Notes under the pieces: generated by a model | What the model was told of the DNA's origin: nothing | Databases searched by the model: none | What the model saw: the letters and a program-made list of their open reading frames with translations, nothing else | Program-made: the position numbers and the translations under genes | Shown: positions 1-5,153 of the stretch, one piece after another | How the letters are laid out: every line of letters begins with the position of its first letter | Position numbering within the stretch: position 1 is the first letter of the stretch | Source: Bacillota bacterium | GTDB lineage: Bacteria > Bacillota > Clostridia > Acetivibrionales > DSM-2933 | Assembly (NCBI GenBank): GCA_023441845.1 | Contig: JAEZNF010000140.1 | Location: 1 to 7,834 of the forward strand | Direction: 5' to 3' | DNA: 7,834 nt

Positions 1-161
1 AGACTGTTTGCCTTTTCTTCACTGCCGTATAAAAAATGCGTGTTGATGTAATATGGGCCTATAGTGCCTGAAGTATACCAAAAGGGCTTGTCCTGAGGGC
101 ATACCCTCACTGCATTAGTCTCAAAAAGCCAATTTACCAATTTTTCATTTATTTGTTCCAA
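1..161 (-). CDS. orotate phosphoribosyltransferase-like protein, N-terminal part
   Basis: This is the first 53 codons of a gene that continues past the left edge of the window. The start is a TTG at 161, chosen because AGGGGG lies 7 bases before it; that site overlaps the stop codon of the upstream phosphatase gene, so translation is probably coupled. The peptide begins MEQINEKLVNWLFETNAVRV and includes PFWYTSGTIGPYYINTHFLY. The SG..(G)PYYIN block resembles the substrate-binding segment near the N-terminus of orotate phosphoribosyltransferases, which convert orotate and PRPP to orotidine monophosphate in the cytoplasm. Its place in an operon with pyrD supports this. The PRPP-binding loop is outside the window, so the enzyme activity cannot be checked here. 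It could be a diverged phosphoribosyltransferase paralogue rather than the housekeeping PyrE. Confidence 0.65.
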   Translation of the reverse strand, partial: MEQINEKLVNWLFETNAVRVCPQDKPFWYTSGTIGPYYINTHFLYGSEEKANS

Positions 162-172
162 AGTTATTCCCC

Positions 173-871
173 CTAACTGTTTGTTTTTTCATTTTTCCTT
201 TTCTCAAAGTCCTTTAAATATTGAACATACCATTCCTGATTATACACGGTGCTCAAATCCCCGGTAAGGTGCGAATTGTCACCCTCCAGAACAACATTGT
301 ATTTTTCGTCGTTCCACTCGATGATGGTTATGGAAGTATTGTCATACCACATAATGTTAAGCATTTCACTGAGCTCATATCCACGAAAATAGCACATTAA
401 GGCTTTGATGGCTGTTCCATGTGTCACGATGCAAATATTTTTGCCTTTATTATTGCTTATAATGTACTCTATTTCGCCGGAAAGCCGCTTCTGGAATTCC
501 TCCATGGACTCACCGTTTGGCATTTGGTGGAGATGAGGCTTGTTCTCCCATGTATCGTGCTCATGAGGCCAGATACATGCCAGCTCATCCCATCCTTTGC
601 ATTCCCAATCGCCTCCGTTAATTTCCTTAAGCTTGTCTGTCCTTATAATGGGAAGCATTTTTACCCTTGCAATATATTCAGCCGTCTGAAGTGTTCTTTT
701 AAGACTGCTGGAATATATAACATCTATTTTCTCGTCCTTAAGCCTCTCAGCTGCTCTTTGTGCCTGCAGCCGGCCTTTTTCGGTTATATTGGAATCAGTC
801 CAACCGTGAAAAACCCTGTTTAAATTACCCTCAGCTTCTGCATGTCTTACCAATATCAGTCTTGTTATCAT
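173..871 (-). CDS. histidine phosphatase family protein (phosphoglycerate mutase-like)
   Basis: This is a 232-residue cytoplasmic protein of the histidine phosphatase superfamily. The RH motif in LILVRHAEAEGN gives the phosphorylated His10 with Arg9. Arg59 in SSLKRTLQTA is the second phosphate-binding arginine. Glu83 in KEINGGDWE is the likely proton donor, and His151 in IVTHGTAIKAL is the second catalytic histidine. All key residues are present, so it should be active as a phosphatase; the substrate is unknown. An in-frame ATG lies 13 codons upstream, at 910, but the ATG at 871 has AGGAGG six bases before it and puts the catalytic motif at the usual position. It overlaps the end of pyrD by 41 bases and is followed after 11 bases by the phosphoribosyltransferase-like gene, which suggests coupled expression. 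Clostridial relatives are often annotated as phosphoglycerate mutase or alpha-ribazole phosphatase. Nothing here points to cobalamin synthesis, so a role tied to nucleotide metabolism is possible but only inferred. Confidence 0.9.
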   Translation of the reverse strand: MITRLILVRHAEAEGNLNRVFHGWTDSNITEKGRLQAQRAAERLKDEKIDVIYSSSLKRTLQTAEYIARVKMLPIIRTDKLKEINGGDWECKGWDELACIWPHEHDTWENKPHLHQMPNGESMEEFQKRLSGEIEYIISNNKGKNICIVTHGTAIKALMCYFRGYELSEMLNIMWYDNTSITIIEWNDEKYNVVLEGDNSHLTGDLSTVYNQEWYVQYLKDFEKRKNEKTNS

Positions 872-1835
872 TGCAATCCTCCTGGCAGCCACAACCTCCT
901 GCTGTTTCATTCATTTCCAGCTTCCCTATTATATCACCGACACTATTATAGTTATGCATCTTTAGATATGATTCTATTCCGTTCAACACTCCAACGCACG
1001 CGGAAGGATCGACAAAATTGGCAGTTCCTATCATCACAGCACTTGCTCCGGCAAGCAGAAACTCTATTGCATCATCGCCGGTCGAAATGCCTCCCATACC
1101 AATTACCGGTACATTAACCGTTTTAGAAACCTCATATACCATCCTGACTGCAATCGGCTTTACTGCAGGTCCTGAAAGGCCTCCGAAATTATTGGCAAGT
1201 ATAGGCCTTCTTCTGTGTATGTCAACAGCCATACCGAGTATTGTGTTTATCAGCGATAAAGCGTCCGCTCCAGCATCCTGCGCAGCAAGAGCAATTTCTT
1301 TTATATCGGTAACATTGGGAGTCAACTTTACAATTAAAGGCTTTTTGCAGTACTTTTTCACTTCTCCGGTGATTTTGCTTATTCCGGCACATGAGTTGCC
1401 GAAAGCTGCGCCTCCTGCTTTTACGTTGGGACATGATACATTAAGCTCAAAAGCATCTATATCTTCTTCGCTCAGTATCTCAGCCATTCTACAGTAATCC
1501 TCTATAGTGCTTCCGGCAATATTGGCAATTATCGCAGTATCAAACTTCCTTAAAAACGGTATTTCTTGTTTTATAAATTCCTCGACTCCCGGGTTTTGAA
1601 GTCCGACACTGTTTAATATTCCGGCAGGCGTTTCGGCTATCCTCGGCGGCGTATTGCCCTGTCTCGGTTTAAGAGTCAGGCCTTTTACAGATATACCGCC
1701 AAGCCTGTTCAAATCAGTATATTCCGAAAACTCCCTCCCGAAGCCGAAAGTCCCCGAAGCTGCTATTACGGGGCTTTTCAAACTCAATCCGCCGATTTTT
1801 ACATTTAAATTTATTACACTTTTCGTATCAGTCAT
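831..1835 (-). CDS. pyrD: dihydroorotate dehydrogenase, class 1B catalytic subunit
   Basis: This 334-residue FMN flavoprotein oxidises dihydroorotate to orotate in de novo pyrimidine synthesis. The N-terminal part has SPVIAASGTFGFG (21-33) and KGLTLKPRQGN (51-61). The catalytic base is Cys135 in LNVSCPNVKAGG, as expected for class 1 enzymes; class 2 enzymes use serine. GMGGIS (246-251) and AVMIGTANF (266-274) form the FMN phosphate site. The NVSCPN motif with the 1B-type sequence implies use of NAD through a PyrK iron-sulfur/FAD partner, but no pyrK lies in this window. The start ATG is preceded by AAGAGGT. The C-terminus runs about 25 residues beyond the usual end and holds four cysteines (315, 317, 321, 332); its last part overlaps the phosphatase gene. 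It is the first gene of the leftward operon visible here. Confidence 0.95.
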   Translation of the reverse strand: MTDTKSVINLNVKIGGLSLKSPVIAASGTFGFGREFSEYTDLNRLGGISVKGLTLKPRQGNTPPRIAETPAGILNSVGLQNPGVEEFIKQEIPFLRKFDTAIIANIAGSTIEDYCRMAEILSEEDIDAFELNVSCPNVKAGGAAFGNSCAGISKITGEVKKYCKKPLIVKLTPNVTDIKEIALAAQDAGADALSLINTILGMAVDIHRRRPILANNFGGLSGPAVKPIAVRMVYEVSKTVNVPVIGMGGISTGDDAIEFLLAGASAVMIGTANFVDPSACVGVLNGIESYLKMHNYNSVGDIIGKLEMNETAGGCGCQEDCNDNKTDIGKTCRS

Positions 1836-1885
1836 AACTTACCTCTTAATTTATATTGTTTTTCTTTAAACTATAATAACACTTA

Positions 1886-1914
1886 ATTATATTTGTATCC
1901 ATATGGAAACTCAA
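1886..1914 (-). promoter_or_regulatory. sigma-A-type promoter of the pyrD operon
   Basis: On the minus strand TTGAGT (1914-1909) is followed after exactly 17 bases by a perfect TATAAT (1891-1886). Transcription would begin near 1879 and give a leader of about 44 bases before the pyrD ATG. That leader is too short to hold a PyrR-type attenuator, so if the operon is pyrimidine-controlled the control must lie elsewhere. Confidence 0.7.
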
Positions 1915-1941
1915 ATTTTATTGACAAAGTTAAGTGGGTGT

Positions 1942-1989
1942 ATAAAAACGGCAAAAAAGTGACTCAAGTCACTTTTTTGCCGTTTTTAT
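1942..1989. repeat. perfect 23-bp inverted repeat (terminator-like) in a divergent gap
   Basis: Bases 1942-1964 pair perfectly with 1967-1989 around a two-base centre. The core GTGACTCAAGTCAC is flanked by A6 and T6, then by GGC/GCC and A5/T5. The A6-stem-T6 core looks like a bidirectional intrinsic terminator, and the outer arms extend it. Both neighbouring genes (pyrD leftward, the 2128 gene rightward) read away from it, so it does not end either of them. It lies upstream of the pyrD promoter. It may insulate the two units, be left over from a lost gene, or be a small repeat element. The rest of the gap to 2127 holds no other gene; I see no clear promoter for the 2128 gene, only weak candidates such as TACAAT at 1994-1999. 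Confidence 0.85.
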
Positions 1990-2127
1990 GTGTTACAATC
2001 TACTTGTAAATGCATTTATAGCGATGTTTTGTTCAAAAAAATACATTAAACTTATTGGGCTCTAATCCTTCTTTTTAGGATGAGTATGTTTTGAGTTTAA
2101 AAATCAAAAAAACAGGAGGGAAAAGCT

Positions 2128-2967
2128 TTGAAGAAACTTTTACTAAAAATACTTTTGATTACATCATTGCTCTTGTCGTCCATGAATGTTATAACCCTAC
2201 ACGCAGCCACCACAGAACTGAAGGTTTATACAAAGGATGAAGGAGTTCATGAAGCCAATATAGAAAAACCGAGAATCTGCATTGAAAATTAATAAAATCA
2301 GGATGAAGCAAAGGCTCGCCTCCGGTAAGATTGATATGGCCTTTCACCCCAAGTTTTTGTAATAGTGCGACATAACTCTCTACTATATAATTTATCTGTG
2401 TCATATCCATAGTAGTTTGAATTGTATTTTCCTGGTAGCAATGTACACATCTCAAGTTGCAAACCGAGGTCACATGCCACTGCAAGACTAATTTATCCGA
2501 ATGCAGATGACTTCGGAGAATACCTGACTCCCGGCCAGAGCTATAACTTCAGCGTTACAGCTGTATTCAGCGATAGAAAAGCTTATGGAAATGCTATCCG
2601 CTTAAGATTCCCCGGGCAAAGCCCCAGTCCCACTCCGGCTGCGGTTTCAGGTCCCAAATTGACTGCTTCAACAGAAAACAACAGGATTGTTTTAAAGTGG
2701 ACTCCTGCTAAAAACGACGGGTTTGTGTACTATAAGGTGGTAATATCAAAAAGCAATCCCATACCTGTATACCCCGATGACGGTTATTGGAGCTACTATA
2801 CCGACATAAATAAACTGCAGACCACTATTAATTCGGAAGGGTATAACGGCGGTGACTTCGACGGGAAGCTTACAGCAGGCCAGAAATATTACTTCAGTAT
2901 CACTTATGTCTATGAAAATTCAAAGGTGACCAGTAATACACTTCACCTTACCTATCCGGGAGAATAA
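2128..2967 (+). pseudogene. secreted Fn3-like domain protein, disrupted
   Basis: The gene begins at a TTG 7 bases after AGGAGGG. It encodes a signal peptide (MKKLLLKILLITSLLLSSMN, with likely cleavage at LHA-ATTE), then TELKVYTKDEG and NIEKPRI, then stops at TAA 2290-2292. The open reading frame resumes in the same frame from about 2486. It first gives the tail of one domain (LTPGQSYNFSVTAVF, ending RLRFPG) and then a full second domain ending LTAGQKYYFSITYVY and LTYPGE. These are two copies of one Fn3-like beta-sandwich repeat joined by a short Pro/Ser/Thr linker. The first copy has lost its N-terminal half. The missing centre is replaced by an inverted radical SAM fragment containing several stops in this frame. 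The piece after 2480 has no ribosome binding site, so only a truncated exported peptide of 54 residues would be made. The intact parent was probably an extracellular or wall-associated protein. The PRI-x-IEN segment could be the start of a carbohydrate-binding domain, but this is too short to assign. Confidence 0.8.
2285..2490 (-). pseudogene. internal fragment of a radical SAM maturase gene, inverted insert
   Basis: Read on the minus strand, this stretch encodes about 66 residues of a radical SAM enzyme. It starts LQWHVTSVCNLRCVHCYQEN, with the CxxxCxxC cluster that binds the [4Fe-4S]/S-adenosylmethionine site (cysteine codons at 2459-2461, 2447-2449 and 2438-2440). It continues to GHINLTGGEPLLHPDFINF, with the GGEP motif that contacts the methionine amine. 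The QWHVT...CNLRC.HCYQ start is typical of radical SAM/SPASM peptide maturases. The frame stays open across the fragment, but there is no ribosome binding site, no gene start and no SPASM or C-terminal part. Past about 2285 the frame runs into the antisense of the signal-peptide gene. It is a dead coding fragment. The left junction lies somewhere in 2278-2292 and the right in 2480-2492; the exact edges cannot be fixed without the parent sequences. Confidence 0.85.
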
Positions 2968-3019
2968 GCACATTAAGTCTTGTTGAAAATATAATCTTAC
3001 GTTATGATGGAAATTACAA

Positions 3020-3070
3020 GGCCGACTGCAAACCGCTGTAAAGCGTGATATGCAGTCGGCCGCTTTTATT
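3020..3070 (+). terminator. hairpin terminator with GTAA tetraloop
   Basis: GGCCGACTGCA (3020-3030) pairs perfectly with TGCAGTCGGCC (3051-3061). Inside, CGCT and AGCG (3034-3037, 3042-3045) form a second stem capped by GTAA, a GNRA tetraloop. CTTTTATT follows on the plus strand. It lies 53 bases past the end of the broken secreted-protein gene. It faces the end of the leftward rarA unit and may serve both directions, since TTGTAATTT follows on the minus strand. Confidence 0.75.
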
Positions 3071-3275
3071 AGTGGCCATAAGATAACCGGTGGCCTGTAA
3101 AGTCTAAAAGTTATAGAAAAGCAGGCCTTAGGACAGAGGAAGTAAATTTGTAAAATCTTTAATTAAAGTAAAGATTTTATCAAGTTTAAATATGCAGTTC
3201 GCAACTATTTTCACAGGCGAAGTCTTTAAAACGCTACAGTACCGGAAGTGGAAATGCTTTCTTGCTTAGCCTTTA
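3071..3275. other. convergent intergenic region, no gene seen
   Basis: Neither strand shows a coding stretch with a ribosome binding site. The one clear structure is an 11-bp AT-rich inverted repeat, TAAAATCTTTA at 3151-3161 and its complement at 3169-3179, with a seven-base loop. It could weakly terminate transcription coming leftward from the rarA unit, but it lacks GC pairs and a clean T run. A smaller GGCCA/TGGCC pair lies near 3074-3095. Confidence 0.5.
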
Positions 3276-3428
3276 TTAATGCCTTTTCCTCCCTGCAAAC
3301 AAAAAGATAACCGCTACTATTGCATATATAACAAAACTGGCCTGCATATATAAATGCAGCCACAATATATTGACCAAAAGCAGAACAAAACCTATTAATA
3401 ATACCCATGCAGTAACTCTCTTCAACAT
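3276..3428 (-). CDS. small two-helix membrane protein
   Basis: This is a 50-residue open reading frame starting at ATG 3428, with AGAGGAG seven bases before it and its start 16 bases after the rarA stop. It begins MLKRVTAWVLLIGFVLLLVN, a basic tip followed by a hydrophobic helix (about 7-27). A short LYMQ turn leads to a second helix (about 31-45, SFVIYAIVAVIFLFA), and it ends GRKRH. The positive ends at both termini suggest a hairpin with both ends in the cytoplasm. I do not recognise the family. The strong ribosome binding site, tight spacing and clean helix pattern argue that it is real and translated with rarA. A 60-codon frame in another register over the same stretch has no ribosome binding site and is not the gene. 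No function can be read from the sequence. Confidence 0.75.
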   Translation of the reverse strand: MLKRVTAWVLLIGFVLLLVNILWLHLYMQASFVIYAIVAVIFLFAGRKRH

Positions 3429-3444
3429 TTTTTATCTCCTCTTT

Positions 3445-4737
3445 CTAGCTATCGCTTCTCCATTTTTGAAGCCATTCCTTTATTCTTGCCTCATAGCCGT
3501 TGGACGTAGGTTCATAGTAAACGGTACCCTTCATTTCTTTAGGCAGATACTCCTGCTTAATAATATTCCCCGGATAATCATGTGCATATTTATAACCCTT
3601 GCCATACCCCAAATCCCTCATACCTGAAGTAACTGCGTTCCTGAGGTGCATTGGCACCTCTCCCGTCCTTTTGGCGGATACATCCTGAAGCGCTTTTCCT
3701 ATGGCAGCATAGCATGAGTTTGATTTTGGACTCGTGGCAACCATTACTGCAGCATGGGCCAATATTATTCTGCCTTCGGGCATTCCGATCATTCTCACTG
3801 CCTCAGCAGCGGCAACCGCTACTTGCAGGGCTGTCGGGTTGGCCATCCCCACATCTTCGGAAGCGCAGATAATTATCCTGCGTGCCAGAAATTCAGGGTC
3901 TTCACCGGCGTATATGGCTCTCGACAGGTAAAAGACAGCGGCATCCGGGTCACTTCCCCTCATAGACTTTATAAATGCACTTATATTGTCATAATGACTT
4001 TCACCCGATTTATCAAAGGTTATGGATTTTCTCTGCACACACTCTTCTATTGTGGCAACATCAATAACAATTTTCCCATCTTCACCTATTTCGGATGTCA
4101 TGACCGCAAGCTCCAATGCATTTAAAGCAACCCTCGCATCACCGCCGGAAACTTCGGCAAGGTATTGAAGGGCACCCTCATCGGCCTTCAAATCATAATT
4201 TCCAAGGCCTCTCTCTTTATCCGAAAGCGCATTTTTCAATATGTTAATTATGCTGTTCTCGTTTAAGGGCTTTAGCATAAACACGGACGAACGGGAGATA
4301 AGGGCTTTATTGACTTCGAAATAAGGATTTTCCGTGGTCGCCCCAATTAAAACAATTGTACCGTTTTCAACATAAGGCAGCAAAGCATCCTGCTGAGACT
4401 TGTTAAACCTGTGAATTTCATCTACAAAAAGAACCGTCCTTCCCGAAGGATTAAGTATCTGGTTCTGTGTATCGGCTGCAATCCTTTTAATATCAGCAAC
4501 ACCTGATGTCACAGCATTAAGCTTTTCAAAGCTGGATTTTGTAGTTAATGCAATTATCCTTGCAAGTGAAGTCTTGCCGGTTCCCGGAGGTCCGTATAAA
4601 ATGATTGAGCTGATTCTATCGGCTTTAATCATCCTGTAGAGCATCTTGCCGGGACCTACTATATCCTCCTGTCCGAAAAATTCTTCTATTGTCCTTGGGC
4701 ACATCCTGTAAGCAAGCGGTTCTTTTTTTTCGTTCAT
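3445..4737 (-). CDS. rarA: replication-associated recombination protein A (AAA+ ATPase)
   Basis: This is a 430-residue cytoplasmic AAA+ ATPase of the RarA/MgsA/Mgs1/WRNIP1 family, which acts at stalled replication forks and gaps and resembles clamp-loader subunits. The order is an N-terminal EPLAYRMCPRTIEEFFGQE block, Walker A GPPGTGKT (49-56), Walker B VLFVDEIH (102-109), sensor 1 GATTENP (132-138), a likely arginine finger at Arg149 (ISRSS), and sensor 2 GGDAR (198-202). The C-terminal tetramerisation region has KSMRGSDPDAA (257-267), SEDVGMANP (293-301) and the ending YEARIKEWLQKW. All motifs are intact and the length is normal. An alternative ATG two codons upstream (4743) lies only three bases after AAGGA; the ATG at 4737 has better spacing. 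In Bacillus subtilis the homologue is yrvN. Here a small membrane protein gene follows directly. Confidence 0.95.
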   Translation of the reverse strand: MNEKKEPLAYRMCPRTIEEFFGQEDIVGPGKMLYRMIKADRISSIILYGPPGTGKTSLARIIALTTKSSFEKLNAVTSGVADIKRIAADTQNQILNPSGRTVLFVDEIHRFNKSQQDALLPYVENGTIVLIGATTENPYFEVNKALISRSSVFMLKPLNENSIINILKNALSDKERGLGNYDLKADEGALQYLAEVSGGDARVALNALELAVMTSEIGEDGKIVIDVATIEECVQRKSITFDKSGESHYDNISAFIKSMRGSDPDAAVFYLSRAIYAGEDPEFLARRIIICASEDVGMANPTALQVAVAAAEAVRMIGMPEGRIILAHAAVMVATSPKSNSCYAAIGKALQDVSAKRTGEVPMHLRNAVTSGMRDLGYGKGYKYAHDYPGNIIKQEYLPKEMKGTVYYEPTSNGYEARIKEWLQKWRSDS

Positions 4738-4785
4738 AATCATATATCCTTATAAATATACTGTTTTCCAATTAATATTTAATCA

Positions 4786-4814
4786 ATTTTACCACATAAC
4801 TAATTATATATAAA
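4786..4814 (-). promoter_or_regulatory. candidate rarA promoter
   Basis: On the minus strand TTTATA (4814-4809) and TAAAAT (4791-4786) are 17 bases apart. Transcription would start near 4779, about 40 bases before rarA. Four of six -35 bases and five of six -10 bases match the consensus. The area is AT-rich, so chance matches are likely. Confidence 0.4.
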
Positions 4815-4831
4815 GTTCCTTAAGACAAATG

Positions 4832-4860
4832 TTTTAAAAGCAACGTATATATGGTATAAT
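4832..4860 (+). promoter_or_regulatory. extended -10 promoter reading toward the rhomboid gene
   Basis: TGGTATAAT at 4852-4860 is a perfect TATAAT with the TGn extension. A weak -35 (TTTTAA, 4832-4837) is 17 bases upstream. Transcription would begin near 4867, about 287 bases before the rhomboid ATG, so the transcript would have a very long untranslated start or be a separate RNA. Confidence 0.55.
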
Positions 4861-5051
4861 CCATAGCATATCGCAGCTAAGCTTAAAAAACTTCTATATT
4901 GAACGCGCGAAAGAATTTTCATAAAGTGTTGCGTGTTCAATGGATCAAGGTATATGATTTCGCAAAAAAATAGAATTAGAATTGTAAAATGTTTTTCGCG
5001 AAACATATAAGTGAAAAAATTGCTGCTTAAACTATGGGACTATATCTTCCC
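4861..5051 (+). ncRNA. candidate structured RNA or long leader upstream of the rhomboid gene
   Basis: No gene is visible here, yet the stretch is rich in paired segments. The outer ends can close: CCATAG (4861-4866) with CTATGG (5032-5037), GCAGC (4873-4877) with GCTGC (5022-5026), and ACTT/ATAT (4890-4899) with ATATAAGT (5005-5012), leaving large A-rich internal loops. Inside are hairpins at 4899-4940 (TTGAACGCGC with GCGTGTTCAA, one G-T pair) and 4989-5006 (ATGTTT/AAACAT), and GGGA/TCCC at 5036-5051. Some of these compete with each other. A rod of about 180 bases with a loosened centre, next to rarA, recalls 6S RNA, whose gene bsrA lies near rarA (yrvN) in Bacillus. I cannot match conserved 6S sequence, and CCATAG falls before the predicted start site. 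It may simply be the rhomboid leader. Confidence 0.3.
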
Positions 5052-5060
5052 GGAAAAGTG

Positions 5061-5093
5061 TCTTATAAAGCTTACTCTGTAAGACTTTAAAGA
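5061..5093 (+). repeat. 14-bp hairpin in the rhomboid leader
   Basis: TCTT-A-TAAAGCTTAC pairs with GTAAG-A-CTTTAAAGA around a TCT loop, giving 14 pairs with one bulged A on each arm. It ends 60 bases before the rhomboid ATG. There is no T run directly after it, so it is not a standard terminator. It could protect the mRNA end, mark a processing site or be a regulatory element. An AAGCTTA copy from the stem recurs at 5097-5103. Confidence 0.5.
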
Positions 5094-5153
5094 TAAAAGC
5101 TTATTAAGATAGCAAACTTTTTTAAGAATAGTATAACTACTTTGAGGTGCAAA

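Noticed and set aside
1018..1497. Plus-strand 159-codon frame opposite pyrD
   Set aside because: It is the antisense shadow of a well-conserved gene, with no ribosome binding site or recognisable domain.
1921..1946. TTGACA at 1921 with TATAAA at 1941 as a rightward promoter
   Set aside because: The spacing is 14 bases, too short for a normal promoter, and transcription would start inside the long palindrome.
2277..2484. Five-base direct repeat CTGCA at 2277-2281 and 2480-2484 as a target site duplication
   Set aside because: Removing one copy plus the insert (203 bases) would shift the frame, and the first Fn3 domain would still lack its first half. A five-base match is also easily found by chance.
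2189..2485. Minus-strand 98-codon frame with radical SAM motifs as a real small gene
   Set aside because: It has no ribosome binding site, begins in the middle of the family sequence, lacks the rest of the barrel, and its last third is only the antisense of the signal-peptide gene.
3226..3408. Minus-strand 60-codon frame after rarA
   Set aside because: It is in a different frame from the better small gene at 3276-3428, which has a strong ribosome binding site and a clear membrane-helix pattern.
4800..5006. Minus-strand 68-codon frame upstream of rarA
   Set aside because: It has no ribosome binding site, a hydrophobic but unpatterned sequence, and lies across the inverted repeats of the non-coding region.
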